A stretch of 64,000 bases of DNA from Rhizobium grahamii CCGE 502. GTDB lineage: Bacteria > Pseudomonadota > Alphaproteobacteria > Rhizobiales > Rhizobiaceae. The notes below the pieces were generated by a model. That model was not told the origin of the DNA, did no database searches, and worked only from the letters and a program-made list of their open reading frames with translations. Where the stretch lies: contig NZ_AEYE02000038.1 in the NCBI RefSeq assembly GCF_000298315.2, forward strand, positions 1 to 64,000, in the 5' to 3' direction. Within the stretch, counting starts at the first letter, position 1. Each line of letters opens with the position of its first letter. Positions 1 through 9,007 of the stretch are shown piece after piece. Position numbers and translations under genes: made by a program.

Positions 1-564
1 GTGGAACTTCGAGTCGAGCGTGGTCGGCTAACCGCTTACGGTAAAGGCAAGGCGCACAAGCCTTATGAGTTCGGAGTGAAGGTGTCCGTGGCCACGACAC
101 TGAACCGTTCAAAGGGCGGCCAGTTCGCCCTGCACGCGACGGCGCTGCCCGGCAATCCCTACGACGGCCACACGCTCGCGACCGTCATTCCGGATATGGA
201 AAAGATGATCGGCAACGAGCTCTCCCGCATACTGGCCGATGCTGGATACCGCGGCCATAATGCTCCCCAAAGTCACAAGCTGAGGGTCTTCACCAGCGGC
301 CAGAAGCGCCGCATCACGCCCGCCATCAAGCGCCAGATGCGACGACGATCGGCGGTCGAGCCCGTCATTGGACACCTCAAGAGCGAACACAGAATGGACC
401 GGAATTATCTCGCTGGCGAACAGGGGGATGCCGTCAACGCGGTTCTGGCCGCCGCCGGCTACAACTTCTCCCTCCTGCTGCGATGGTTCAGGCAACTTTT
501 GTGTCTGTTCGCCGCACTCTTCCTCGCGTTCCAGAGCCGACCACTGCCGCAGCAAACGGCTTGA
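1..564 (+). CDS. IS5/IS4-type transposase, C-terminal part (cut by window edge)
   Basis: The frame is open at the window edge and ends at a TGA at 562-564, giving 187 residues of the C-terminal half of a DDE transposase. Visible family features are the segment around LADAGYRGHNAP (a conserved DDE-transposase patch) and the VEPVIGHLKSEHRMDRN motif, which carries the final catalytic Glu in a YREK-like context. The start of the protein lies outside the window, so I cannot say whether the element is intact. It borders lysC and probably marks one boundary of the symbiotic segment. Confidence 0.85.
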   Translation: MELRVERGRLTAYGKGKAHKPYEFGVKVSVATTLNRSKGGQFALHATALPGNPYDGHTLATVIPDMEKMIGNELSRILADAGYRGHNAPQSHKLRVFTSGQKRRITPAIKRQMRRRSAVEPVIGHLKSEHRMDRNYLAGEQGDAVNAVLAAAGYNFSLLLRWFRQLLCLFAALFLAFQSRPLPQQTA

Positions 565-715
565 AAGCGAGTTCTTCACGATCGACTATTCAACACCGGC
601 AGGGATGACAAGCAAGCTGAATATCCGCGCATTCCTGCTTTTTACGCGCTCCCTCACGCGCGGGCCTCGAGTGTCTTTGTGCGGTGGCGTCTCCTCTTCG
701 GCACTCTCGACGGCA

Positions 716-1882
716 TTATTGTGCATTTTCCGACGTATCATTAGTCCGGATGAGCATCGAACTATGAGTGGAGCGCTGCTTAGCCGCAATCGGCGCAACA
801 GGGTCGCCGCCTGTTCCGGGATACATTCGCTCATGGATCTCACGCGTCCGGGAAATCGCCAGCTTATGATCGTCTTCCAAATGGACGCGCAACGTTGAAG
901 AATCCAGCTCTGTCACTGCGAATTTTGAACCAACGGAGACCGAGCGGCTGCCGGTCAGCTCGACAATCCGAAGGGCAAAATCAACGTCGCTTAAAATGCA
1001 TATGCCGGCCCCGCGGTTGTCCTCCGTGCAAATTGCGCTGATGTCCTCTTGGTCAAGAAGCGCGCGGAGCCTGTCGCGTTCCGCGATACTGCCGCACGAC
1101 AACACCGCTGCGTCGGGAGCCAGTGTCACAGAAGGGGCGTTCCCATGCCCTGTGACGACCGTGCCACTAACTACTCCGCCGCTCGTGAGCGATTTGCAAG
1201 CAATGGTGACCGAGTGCTTTTCGGCATACTCCACCGCCCTGTGGTGCAGCACTTTCGCGCCATATCTCGACATCCGTGCGATTGTCCTATAGGCAATCTC
1301 CGGAATCAGTCTCGCTCCCGGCACGAGATAAGGGTCTGCTGTATAGACGCCCGGAACATCCGAGTATATTTCACAAATGTGTTCTCCCAACATGGAGGCA
1401 ATTACGATAGCTGTCAGATCAGAGCTATTTCTGCCGAGAAACGTTAACCTGCCCGACTGATCAATTGCCTGTCCGCCTGTGGCAATGACAATGTCATTCT
1501 TCTGTAGTGCTGCGATAATTGAACAAGGATCTACGCTTTCTATTGAAGCGCGGCCGAAGTCTGAATTGGTACGTATCCCAAGAGAATAGCCGTTTAAAGA
1601 CATCACGGGAATCCCTTCCCGGCTTACGGCGGCCTCCAACAGGCAGGCACTGAGCATTTCTCCGGTCGCAAGCGCCGCATCGAGGTTCGATGGTTTTGCT
1701 TGTTTATTGACGCCGAGCGTGAGTGCTTTGAGGTTGTCGGTCGTTCCCGACATTGCGCTGACCACGGCAACGATTTTGTTTCCACCGGCCGCGAGTCTCT
1801 CGGCTAAATGCCGAGCGACTCGACCGAAGTCTTCGGGATGCCGAAAACTAGAGCCTCCGAATTTCAGAACCGTTGCGTTCAT
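716..1882 (-). CDS. lysC: aspartate kinase with atypical regulatory domain
   Basis: This 388-residue protein phosphorylates aspartate, the first step towards aspartate semialdehyde, in the cytoplasm. The N-terminal kinase motif VLKFGGSSF is at residues 3-11, and the SDVPGVYTADP nucleotide/substrate loop lies mid-protein. I start it at the ATG at 1882-1880 because this overlaps the asd stop as ATGA, which implies translational coupling. The last 120 residues do not read like two clean ACT domains and end in a low-complexity tail. Reduced lysine/threonine feedback is therefore possible, but that is inference. A second, housekeeping lysC is expected elsewhere in the genome. Confidence 0.85.
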   Translation of the reverse strand: MNATVLKFGGSSFRHPEDFGRVARHLAERLAAGGNKIVAVVSAMSGTTDNLKALTLGVNKQAKPSNLDAALATGEMLSACLLEAAVSREGIPVMSLNGYSLGIRTNSDFGRASIESVDPCSIIAALQKNDIVIATGGQAIDQSGRLTFLGRNSSDLTAIVIASMLGEHICEIYSDVPGVYTADPYLVPGARLIPEIAYRTIARMSRYGAKVLHHRAVEYAEKHSVTIACKSLTSGGVVSGTVVTGHGNAPSVTLAPDAAVLSCGSIAERDRLRALLDQEDISAICTEDNRGAGICILSDVDFALRIVELTGSRSVSVGSKFAVTELDSSTLRVHLEDDHKLAISRTREIHERMYPGTGGDPVAPIAAKQRSTHSSMLIRTNDTSENAQ

Positions 1883-2910
1883 TTTCCACCAATGACGTTG
1901 TTGCAAATTGCAAGCTTTGCGATGAGAAGTGCGTTAAGCGCCGCACCAACCTGAAGATTATCTGCGACGATCCAGAGCCAGAGCCCGCACGGATTTTGGG
2001 GGTTAACCCTCACGCGCCCGACGTGAACAATCGTAGGATCTTTGAGAAGGCGCGGCGTGGGGTATTCTTCGTGAGTTCCGTCTAAATAAAGCCGAACATC
2101 GGGCTCTATTGCCAGCAACTCATGAACCCGCTCCAGGGGAACGGGCTCGTGTAGCTCGAGATAAACCGCCTCCGAATGGCCATTTACTACGGGAACCCGA
2201 ACGCAGGTGGAGGTTAACCGCAGATGAGGCAGACCCAAGATTTTTCGAGACTCTTGAACGAGCTTGCGCTCTTCTAAAGTTACCCCCTCCGAGGCGATCT
2301 CACCAACTTGCGGTATTACATTGAACGCAAGGGGAAAAGGGAAATGCTTCGCGCATTGAGGCGCTCGCCCAGCCAGTGCGGCTCTGGATCCTTCCAATAA
2401 CTCGTCGATCCCTTTCAGGCCGCCCCCCGAGGCCGCCTGATAAGTGGTCAAAATGACCTGATGAACATCAAAGGCAGTTACCATTGGTCTGAGAACGCGG
2501 ACCAGCTGAATTGTGGAACAGTTTGGGTTTGCCACTATCCCCGAACGCGGGCGAGCCGCGAGCGCATTAGGATTAACTTGTGGTACGAGGAGTGGTACGT
2601 TCGGATTCATTCGAAAGGCGTTCGAGTTGTCGATCACGAGGGCGCCTTGGGCGGCGAACAGATGTCCATATTTGGCGCTTACCGCGCCGCCTGCGGAAAA
2701 GAATGCGATATCGGCTTGGGTATCGTTGATCTCGTCGAGTGGCTCCACGATGCAGATTTCATCTCGAAACCTCAAGCGACGACCGCCCGAAGTGCGGGAT
2801 GCCAGCAGCCGTAACCGAGAGACCGGGAATTCGCTCGATTCCAGCAACTTGATCAGTTCAGCTCCGACGGCCCCCGTTGCTCCAATGATAGAAATATCCA
2901 AGGCTCTCAT
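1879..2910 (-). CDS. asd: aspartate-semialdehyde dehydrogenase
   Basis: This 343-residue enzyme reduces aspartyl phosphate to aspartate semialdehyde with NADPH. The N-terminal Rossmann motif SIIGATGAVGAELI is at residues 6-19. The catalytic cysteine is in VANPNCSTIQL, and the active-site segment TTYQAASGGG is also present. The start at 2910 places the Rossmann motif at the usual distance; the open frame extends upstream but encodes unrelated residues. It is the first gene of an asd-lysC pair joined by a 3-nt overlap. Lying beside acdS on a symbiosis region, the pair may supply semialdehyde for a dedicated product rather than general lysine synthesis, but nothing here proves that. Confidence 0.88.
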   Translation of the reverse strand: MRALDISIIGATGAVGAELIKLLESSEFPVSRLRLLASRTSGGRRLRFRDEICIVEPLDEINDTQADIAFFSAGGAVSAKYGHLFAAQGALVIDNSNAFRMNPNVPLLVPQVNPNALAARPRSGIVANPNCSTIQLVRVLRPMVTAFDVHQVILTTYQAASGGGLKGIDELLEGSRAALAGRAPQCAKHFPFPLAFNVIPQVGEIASEGVTLEERKLVQESRKILGLPHLRLTSTCVRVPVVNGHSEAVYLELHEPVPLERVHELLAIEPDVRLYLDGTHEEYPTPRLLKDPTIVHVGRVRVNPQNPCGLWLWIVADNLQVGAALNALLIAKLAICNNVIGGK

Positions 2911-2930
2911 GATACTCCAGAGGGCAGTTC

Positions 2931-2948
2931 CGGGCAGCTCGCTGCCCG
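2931..2948. repeat. 8-bp perfect inverted repeat in asd leader
   Basis: CGGGCAGC and GCTGCCCG flank a 2-nt spacer about 20 nt before the asd start codon. It could be an operator or a leader hairpin affecting asd translation. No protein can be assigned. Confidence 0.4.
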
Positions 2949-3246
2949 CGTGGCTATGTTCTGCTCCTATAGAAGGCTGTGTGAGGCTCCTACTGGGGTA
3001 TGGTGGACGACCACCGCACCACCACACTCTATGTGATGATGGAATCATCAAAAACTACTAGGTTCGGTAGGCGAGTAGAATGCACCCGCTGTGCATCACA
3101 AAGAAAACATTCAGCATACTGTACTATTTCTTGCAGGCGCCCTGTCACTGCCAACGTTGGTCCTAAAATATCCGAGACTCGCAAGAGCACCTTCGTGAAG
3201 CAGTGCGATCACTTGGCGCCTGCGTGCGCCGCAACATCGCCTGGCG

Positions 3247-4260
3247 TCAGCCGTTGCGAAAGGTATAGCTGTAACCATTGATGGCCGGCCCGCCACCCAG
3301 ATGCGCGTAGAGGACCTTCGATCCCTCTGGAAAAAAGCCCTTCTGCACGAGGTTGACCATCCCTTGCATTGATTTGCCCTCGTAGACGGGATCGATGATC
3401 ATGCCCTCCAACCGCGCGCACAAGCGGATGGCCTCCTTCGTTTCCTCGGACGGAATGCCATAACTGGGATACGCATACCCCTCGAGCAAAAGCACGTCGT
3501 CGCCGTCGATTTCCTTGCCGAGCTCAACGAGCGTTGCAGTATGCCGAGCAATTTTTAGCACTTGTGCCTTGGCTTGGGCGGGGGTTGCGGAGGCATCGAT
3601 CCCGATCACGTTGCGCTGTCGCCCGTCTCTTGCGAACCCGACCACCATGCCGGCTTGCGTCGACCCCGTCACCGTGCAAACCACGATGTAGTCGAAGGCA
3701 AATCCAAGCTGCTTCTCCTGTGCACGGACTTCCTCCGCGAAGCCGACGTAGCCGAGACCACCCAATGTGTGAACCGATGCCCCGGCTGGTATTGCGTAAG
3801 GTCTACCCCCTCTGGACTTGACCTCGTCGAGTGCCGCTTCCCAACTGCCGCGGATGCCGATGTCAAAGCCCTCATCGACCAGCCGCACCTCTGCTCCCAT
3901 GATACGGCTCAAGAGAATGTTTCCGACTCGGTCGTAAACGGCATCTTCATGTGGTACCCAGCTTTCTTGTACAAGCACGCATTTCATGCCGATCTTGGCG
4001 GCGACCGCCGCAACCATCCGCGTGTGGTTGGACTGCACGCCGCCGATGGAAACAAGCGTATCGGCTTTTGACGCGATCGCAGCGGGGATGATGTATTCCA
4101 GCTTGCGAAGCTTATTTCCGCCTAACGCGAGACCGGAGTTGCAGTCCTCCCGTTTGGCGTAGATTTCCACCTTTCCCCCTAGGTGCTTGCCGAGGCGGTC
4201 GAGCTTCTCAATGGGCGTAGGTCCAAAGGTGAGCGGGTATCGTTCGAACTTCTTCAGCAA
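3247..4260 (-). CDS. acdS: 1-aminocyclopropane-1-carboxylate deaminase
   Basis: This 337-residue PLP enzyme cleaves ACC, the plant ethylene precursor, to 2-oxobutyrate and ammonia, which lowers ethylene and favours nodulation. The start [16 protein letters not shown], the PLP-lysine segment [13 protein letters not shown] (about residues 45-57) and the [15 protein letters not shown] segment are typical of true AcdS. It has the family's full length. Active-site tyrosines are seen in the [12 protein letters not shown] stretch near residue 265. In Mesorhizobium, acdS is NifA-dependent, but I found no convincing sigma54 promoter or NifA site in the roughly 450 nt upstream here. It lies 336 nt upstream of asd on the same strand. 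Confidence 0.95.
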   Translation of the reverse strand: MLKKFERYPLTFGPTPIEKLDRLGKHLGGKVEIYAKREDCNSGLALGGNKLRKLEYIIPAAIASKADTLVSIGGVQSNHTRMVAAVAAKIGMKCVLVQESWVPHEDAVYDRVGNILLSRIMGAEVRLVDEGFDIGIRGSWEAALDEVKSRGGRPYAIPAGASVHTLGGLGYVGFAEEVRAQEKQLGFAFDYIVVCTVTGSTQAGMVVGFARDGRQRNVIGIDASATPAQAKAQVLKIARHTATLVELGKEIDGDDVLLLEGYAYPSYGIPSEETKEAIRLCARLEGMIIDPVYEGKSMQGMVNLVQKGFFPEGSKVLYAHLGGGPAINGYSYTFRNG

Positions 4261-4431
4261 TGTTCTCTCCGGTGACGTACTTAATTAGACTTCAACCATT
4301 CGCCGGCTACCCAGGGTTCGGAACTGACCGGTGGGAACAGCCTCTGCAGACGTTCCAGCTCTCGGATGAAGCCTCAGCCGCCGCATCGGACCCGGCGGCA
4401 AGTGCAATCAATCATCCTCCGCCCGATAGCT

Positions 4432-4707
4432 TCAAGATCGACCTGTGGCGCCGCCGAAGGGCGAATTGAGGACATAGGGGACATCCGGGCGAAGCGATCG
4501 GGCAACCGCCGGAATGATCTCTTCCACGATCGTGCTCACCGACAATCGCTTCGGCAGGCCGAGCATCGCCGCCAGCTGGTGGATCTCGCTGCCGCCGCAA
4601 CGACGGCGAGTGATGGCGACAGTCGCGTGGCGGAAAGAAACTGCGCCACTTTCGCATCGACAAAACATGATCCCACAAAGTGAAAAGCGACTTTTGGAGC
4701 AGATCAT
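4432..4707 (-). pseudogene. fragment resembling a GH2 beta-mannosidase
   Basis: The translated segment contains CGGSEIHQLAAMLGLP followed by PDVPYVLNSPFGG. This resembles the conserved acid/base region (W-C-G-N-x-E followed by a P-Y-x-x-S-P-x-GG stretch) of family 2 beta-mannosidases. No start region or remaining domains are present nearby, so it is a remnant. It fills most of the 450-nt space between acdS and the DUF1839 gene. Identification is by eye only. Confidence 0.4.
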
Positions 4708-4713
4708 GTTCGA

Positions 4714-5673
4714 CTACAGCTTTTGTTCAAGCAGGCCCATCATGGAATCCCGGGCGTCCACGGCCGCCTCAAGCGCCATCTGCAACGGCTCGAATTTCTT
4801 GCGCGTCACGGCTCTGGCAAGCTGGAACTGCACTGATTTCGCCACCTCCGAAATCCTCCGTGCCTCACCAGCCGCCTCAGCGAAATCCGCCGACAGCCAA
4901 TCGAGATGACTGCCCGTCAGCTCGAAATTGGCCCCGAGCTGGCGCAGCGTATTGAAGGCATATTTATGGAAAAAGCCGAAGGACCGCTCGGCCACCGCTT
5001 CCGCCTGCGCCGGGAAAACCGCCGCGAAGGCACGTATGGGGTTGGCCGTGGGGCGGCGGCAGAAATGGAAACCCAGGAGCTGCCGTGACGTTTGCCGAAT
5101 GGCGAATTCTCCCGGCGCCTTTTCCGGGAATTTAGCAAATTCGGTATAGGGCAGGAACGGCGGATCCTCTTCCGTAAGCTGCAAATGCAACAGTCCGTCG
5201 AAATCGTCGCCCGAAAGGCTGAAGAAGCCGCCATTGTGAAAATAGTCGAGCGAACGGCCAGCGATATCAAGCCGATTGATCGCCATCGTCGTCTTGCCGT
5301 GCTCGCAGCGATAGCCGAGGCCCTGCGTATCCGGCATAAAGAAGGGGTCCATCTCCACTAGGCAAAGCCGGCCACGACCGATCTGTTCGGCAACGTGATG
5401 ATGGACCTCGTCGTAGATCGCCAGCTCCGTGCAGCGGATGCCGTAGATCGCTTCAAGATCTTCGAGCGGCACCTTGAAGAAGGGGAACTGGTCGCCCTCG
5501 AAATCCAGAGTCACAGTGAAGCCGAGCATGGCTTCTGGAGGAAGCCTAAGCGTGTTCAGCACTTCGATCCAGAGGTCGATATAGCAGTTGGTTTCGGGCC
5601 ACATGCGCTCGCTGGCGTGCAGCGCGTGCGACTTATGGGTAGCGGGATCGAGGTCCCTGAAGACGGAAGCCAT
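4714..5673 (-). CDS. DUF1839 family protein of the carrier-protein cluster
   Basis: This 319-residue protein starts at MASVFRDLDP, 2 nt after the stop of the ligase gene, so it is the last gene of a tight four-gene operon. I recognise it as the DUF1839 family, which travels with amino acid:[carrier protein] ligases in Bradyrhizobium and Agrobacterium. Acidic and aromatic stretches such as MWPETNCYIDLWIE and DFEGDQFPFFK are visible, but no signal peptide or membrane span. Its biochemical role is not established. By context it probably acts on, or transfers, the aminoacyl group loaded on the carrier protein. Confidence 0.75.
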   Translation of the reverse strand: MASVFRDLDPATHKSHALHASERMWPETNCYIDLWIEVLNTLRLPPEAMLGFTVTLDFEGDQFPFFKVPLEDLEAIYGIRCTELAIYDEVHHHVAEQIGRGRLCLVEMDPFFMPDTQGLGYRCEHGKTTMAINRLDIAGRSLDYFHNGGFFSLSGDDFDGLLHLQLTEEDPPFLPYTEFAKFPEKAPGEFAIRQTSRQLLGFHFCRRPTANPIRAFAAVFPAQAEAVAERSFGFFHKYAFNTLRQLGANFELTGSHLDWLSADFAEAAGEARRISEVAKSVQFQLARAVTRKKFEPLQMALEAAVDARDSMMGLLEQKL

Positions 5674-5675
5674 GA

Positions 5676-6584
5676 TCAACCCCACAGTGCCTTGCGCACG
5701 CTCTCGGGCCAATCCACGGTATCGAGCCCATGATGATGGAGAAGGGCAAGCGCGATGCGCTCGAGACCGAATCCGACGCATGCAGTGTGCGCGACGCTGC
5801 CGTCCTCGAGGTTCAGACCCCATTTCGCGCCGAAGGCGTCCTGATGGTAGTTGAAGCTCATGCAAGCGGTCGGCTTGGCGGTGGAGGTGATCGGGATCAG
5901 CAGCTCGAACTTCAGTTTCTGGTCGCGCTGATTGTTGGCGAGCATCTTGCCGGCGCGGCCGAAGAACGGATCGTTGGCGACATCGATGGTGACCTCGAGA
6001 CCGACGGCCTTCATCATCTCGGCGACGCGATCCATCCAGCTCTGGCGGAAATCCGTGACATGCTTGTCGGTGCCCATGCAGACATATTCGCGCATGCGAA
6101 ATAGCTGCTGGCGGGCCGGGTCCTTGGAAGGCTCATGGCGGAAGCAATAGGACTGCAGGTCGAACAGCGCGCCGCCCTCCGGCAAGGGACCGCGCTTCGC
6201 GACTGTCGGGTAGAGGGGATAGCAGGCCGCCGGCGTCAGCACGATGTCCGTCGCTTCCTGGTCCTTCGTCCAGTCTTCGCCGACTTCCATGCATTTCAGC
6301 AGGCTCATGTGGTCGAGCTCGTTGCCGCAGAAGCTGTGCACGGTGCCGGCGAGCTGCGGAAAGCTCTTCATGTAGCCGCTCGTCTCAAAGAAGGCGCGGT
6401 TCATGCCCGACGGAAAGCGGATGACTTCGGCGCCATCGGCGCCGCCGAACCTGTCGATCAGCCGCTCGAAGGCGGCGATGACATCTTCAAACTGGGCGCT
6501 GCGGCCATAGAGGCCGTCAACGCCGGTGTCGATCAGAAGACCGGATTCGAAAAGAAGGTCGAGAAACGACGTTTGTATATCCAT
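5676..6584 (-). CDS. amino acid:[carrier protein] ligase (class II aaRS-like)
   Basis: This 302-residue protein looks like the catalytic core of a seryl-tRNA synthetase without the tRNA-binding arm. Class II signature segments are visible: [11 protein letters not shown] (motif 2-like), then [12 protein letters not shown] and the motif 3-like segment [15 protein letters not shown] near the C-terminus. Members of this family activate glycine or alanine and load it onto the phosphopantetheine of a small carrier protein rather than onto tRNA (described for Bradyrhizobium and Agrobacterium proteins). The carrier protein gene is two genes upstream in the same operon, which fits. Substrate specificity cannot be read from the sequence. 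Confidence 0.85.
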   Translation of the reverse strand: MDIQTSFLDLLFESGLLIDTGVDGLYGRSAQFEDVIAAFERLIDRFGGADGAEVIRFPSGMNRAFFETSGYMKSFPQLAGTVHSFCGNELDHMSLLKCMEVGEDWTKDQEATDIVLTPAACYPLYPTVAKRGPLPEGGALFDLQSYCFRHEPSKDPARQQLFRMREYVCMGTDKHVTDFRQSWMDRVAEMMKAVGLEVTIDVANDPFFGRAGKMLANNQRDQKLKFELLIPITSTAKPTACMSFNYHQDAFGAKWGLNLEDGSVAHTACVGFGLERIALALLHHHGLDTVDWPESVRKALWG

Positions 6585-6588
6585 GCCA

Positions 6589-7779
6589 TTACCCCAACAG
6601 GCTGGTATCTTGCTTATGGACGAGCAGCATGGTCGACGTATTGCCGAGAATACGTTCGTCCGAGATCATCAATTGAGCGGAATGCGCATCGCGCAGATGG
6701 CGACCGAGACTATAGGGCGTGCCGTTTTGGTAGCCCAAGAGGCCGCAGATGAGCATGGCGTGGTTGATGATCGGCAAGATCATCTCCGACGACGCGATTT
6801 TGACGTTATTCATGGCGACGGCAAAGGCCATGGAAGAGAGCCGATTGGGATCGGCCCTAGCCTCTTCATAGATTTTCAGGCCGCCAACTACATTGGATTT
6901 CACCATCTGCAACAGGCTGGAAACCTCCGCCAGACGCAGCGCCCCGGGCGGCGTGCCGGGCGATTTGCGGGCGGCATCACGCACGAAAGCCTGGGCACGG
7001 GCGACCGCATCGGCAGCAATGCCGTACCAGACGCCGCTCCAGAGCAGATGCGAGCTTGCCAGCATCGACTGCGCGGCGATCTCGGCGAACGGCGTCGGCA
7101 GGATCTGTGCGGCCAGCGCCTCGCCCTTGAAGAGGAAGCCGTCGGAGCAGGTGCCGCGCATGCCGAGTGCGTTCCACTCTATAGTGCGCTCAAGCCTGTA
7201 TTGATCCCTGAGGAAGACAGTCAGCACTTGGTTGGAGGGGGCCGCCTCGGCATGGCTGCGCGAGGTGATCAGGATCGCATCGGCATGGGCACCATAGGAG
7301 ATGACGGTCGCATCCTTCTCCAAAAAACAGGTGTCGCCCTCGAACTTGAGGGCGCAGATGCTATTGCGCAGATTGCCGCCGATCCCGCGTTCCGACGTCG
7401 CCGACGCCAGCAGAAGCTGTTCTTTAGCGATACGGCGCATGAAGTCCCGGTGCCAGTCGCTGCCGGCGCTATGTTCGACCAGGCTCGACAGCTTGATCTG
7501 GTGCATGGCGAAAACCATGGCGCTGGCAGCACAGGTCTGCCCGAGGATCGAGCAGAGCTCGGCGATCTCGGTGATCGACGCACCCTCGCCACCAAGATGG
7601 GTGGGGATCTGGATCGACAGAAGCTTCTCGGCCCGCATCGCCTCCACCGCCTCGCGCGGGAAGCGGCCTTCGACGTCGACAGGATCGGCATATTTGCCGG
7701 CGATCGCCGAGACGCGCGCGGCACGCACCGCCGCCGCGTCTCCGGCCCTGGCTTCCATCAGAGCGCCCTCGACGTTCAT
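6589..7779 (-). CDS. acyl-CoA dehydrogenase-like flavoprotein
   Basis: This 396-residue protein has the acyl-CoA dehydrogenase layout: an N-terminal helical domain ([19 protein letters not shown]), a middle beta domain and a C-terminal helical domain ([20 protein letters not shown]). The ATG overlaps the ACP stop codon (TGATG), so translation is coupled. In this operon type it probably oxidises an aminoacyl or peptidyl group attached to the carrier protein instead of a CoA ester. This is inference from context. Confidence 0.8.
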   Translation of the reverse strand: MNVEGALMEARAGDAAAVRAARVSAIAGKYADPVDVEGRFPREAVEAMRAEKLLSIQIPTHLGGEGASITEIAELCSILGQTCAASAMVFAMHQIKLSSLVEHSAGSDWHRDFMRRIAKEQLLLASATSERGIGGNLRNSICALKFEGDTCFLEKDATVISYGAHADAILITSRSHAEAAPSNQVLTVFLRDQYRLERTIEWNALGMRGTCSDGFLFKGEALAAQILPTPFAEIAAQSMLASSHLLWSGVWYGIAADAVARAQAFVRDAARKSPGTPPGALRLAEVSSLLQMVKSNVVGGLKIYEEARADPNRLSSMAFAVAMNNVKIASSEMILPIINHAMLICGLLGYQNGTPYSLGRHLRDAHSAQLMISDERILGNTSTMLLVHKQDTSLLG

Positions 7780-8030
7780 CAGACGACCTTTCGGCTATTA
7801 AGGATCATGCCGACTGTCTTTTCGATGGCAACGATGCTGGCAAAGGATTTACGGTTCAGCAGATTGTCGGGAAACTCGATATCGAAAGCCTCTTCGATGC
7901 CGAGCATGAGTTGCACCGACGCAAAGGAAGACAAGCCTGCCGCATAGAGATCAGCGTCGTCGGCAATCTGATCCATCGTGATGGGGAGCGCGCCACACTT
8001 GGCCAGCAAATCGCGAATAGTCTCATTCAT
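7779..8030 (-). CDS. acyl/aminoacyl carrier protein
   Basis: This 83-residue carrier protein has the phosphopantetheine serine in AAGLSSFASVQLML (about residue 34 or 35) and a typical acidic four-helix pattern. It is the first gene of the operon ACP, acyl-CoA dehydrogenase, ligase, DUF1839, and it lies 139 nt downstream of the last gene of the nif operon on the same strand. It may therefore be read by transcripts extending from nifH. The GLSS motif replaces the common GxDS motif, as in other aminoacyl-loaded carrier proteins of this family. Confidence 0.85.
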   Translation of the reverse strand: MNETIRDLLAKCGALPITMDQIADDADLYAAGLSSFASVQLMLGIEEAFDIEFPDNLLNRKSFASIVAIEKTVGMILNSRKVV

Positions 8031-8168
8031 CCTGTAGGCCCTCTAGGCAATCGCAAACATTATGACAGTCACGCCGTCTTATCCTGAGCCGAGAAGAAAT
8101 AGGGAAAGCCCACCTAAGGGGGCGCCGATACTCGGAGTGTTGGACCCGGTTGGAGCGCGTCGGAGCAT

Positions 8169-8435
8169 TCATTTGTCGCCCTCATGATACGCTTGCGATT
8201 GATAGCGTCCTTCCTGGCAATGATCGAAACGCTTAGTCTTTTGGCGACCGCTCTGAGCGCGGCTAGACCGCCAGATGAGAAAGAACATGCTTGCGAAATA
8301 AGCGACTTGAAGAAGGAGCCAAGCACCCATCGTTGTGACCACTACGCTGCGGATGGAATGCGAGACGAAGTAGCTCGTTAGGCCACTGGCGCCTACGACG
8401 AGCAGCAGGAGGCAGAAAAAGATTCTGGCGGGCAA
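8169..8435 (-). CDS. SyrA/exopolysaccharide-repressor-like small membrane protein
   Basis: This 88-residue protein starts at TTG 8435, preceded by a good AGGAG site. It has two hydrophobic segments (about residues 5-22 and 35-54) followed by a charged tail. The MPARIFFCLLLL start and the AYFASMFFLIWRSS end of the second span resemble the SyrA family (exopolysaccharide production repressor) of Sinorhizobium. It is the last gene of the nifH operon, 27 nt after fdxB. A paralogue sits in the same position behind the second fdxB at 59608-59913, so the linkage is real. Function as an envelope/EPS modulator during symbiosis is inferred. Confidence 0.65.
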   Translation of the reverse strand: MPARIFFCLLLLVVGASGLTSYFVSHSIRSVVVTTMGAWLLLQVAYFASMFFLIWRSSRAQSGRQKTKRFDHCQEGRYQSQAYHEGDK

Positions 8436-8462
8436 CTCTGTTCTCCTGATTTGTTCGCAAGA

Positions 8463-8780
8463 TCACGCAGCAACCTTGTCTGCGGCAACATGAGTCTGGC
8501 AGTTCTTCGGGCAGACGCGGGCACAGGCTCCGCAGCCAATGCAACGGCCGGCATGGTCGACGACCATGATCATGCGATTGAGCTCGCCATCGAAGTCGTC
8601 GTCCTGGCCGTCGCAGATGCCGAGGATTTCACCGGTGTCATCGATGCCGTGAAGGTGCATGACCTCGCGCGAGCAGACCTTAAAGCAGCGGCCGCAACCG
8701 ATGCAGGTCGCGCCATCGATAGCGCTCAGGTATTCCGGCATCCATCCGGAGCCGTCGCGGGTAACGAAAGGGCCAATCAT
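8463..8780 (-). CDS. fdxB: nif-specific ferredoxin III (2[4Fe-4S])
   Basis: This 105-residue ferredoxin carries two four-cysteine sets: CIGCGRCFKVC near residue 26 and CIGCGACARVCPKNC near residue 80. The start overlaps the DUF683 stop as ATGA. It is part of the nif operon and is thought to deliver low-potential electrons for nitrogenase or cofactor assembly. Compared with the damaged copy at 59925-60239, this one keeps all cluster ligands. Confidence 0.9.
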   Translation of the reverse strand: MIGPFVTRDGSGWMPEYLSAIDGATCIGCGRCFKVCSREVMHLHGIDDTGEILGICDGQDDDFDGELNRMIMVVDHAGRCIGCGACARVCPKNCQTHVAADKVAA

Positions 8781-8980
8781 CGTGAGTTCTCCAATGCGCC
8801 GAACTCTCGCTTGGCAGCCTCCAACTCGGCAAAAACCCCGAACGTCTTCTCGGCGACCGCCTTGATCTCGGTCCAGTTGACCGGGAGGTCCTCGGCTAGG
8901 TCGTGCAATTCCATCTTTGCATTGCCAGCCCGCGACTGCAGCTTGCGGACCTTCTTCTGCAGTTCCTCAAGGTCTGACAT
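8777..8980 (-). CDS. DUF683 (CCE_0567-like) small nif protein
   Basis: This 67-residue, highly charged, helical protein (MSDLEELQKKVRKLQSRAG) has the conserved LHDLAEDLPVNW core of the DUF683 family found only with nif genes. I use the internal ATG at 8980, which leaves an AGGAGAT ribosome site just upstream. It overlaps fdxB by 4 nt. Its exact role is unknown; family members bind or accompany the NifX/DUF269 pair in FeMo-co delivery. Confidence 0.85.
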   Translation of the reverse strand: MSDLEELQKKVRKLQSRAGNAKMELHDLAEDLPVNWTEIKAVAEKTFGVFAELEAAKREFGALENSR

Positions 8981-9007
8981 GATCTCCTTCCTCAAAAATC
9001 GGGCCCA

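Noticed and set aside
4261-4450. NifA/sigma54 promoter of acdS
   Set aside because: No sequence with GG-N10-GC and a recognisable -24 box found on the relevant strand.
6526-7947. Long open frame (about 470 codons) opposite the acyl-CoA dehydrogenase gene
   Set aside because: Antisense shadow; composition is Arg/Gly/Asp-rich, without domains.
8053-8067. Possible sigma54 promoter in front of the ACP gene (minus strand TGTCATAATGTTTGC)
   Set aside because: The invariant GG of the -24 box is GT and the resulting leader would be only about 10 nt, so I do not count it.
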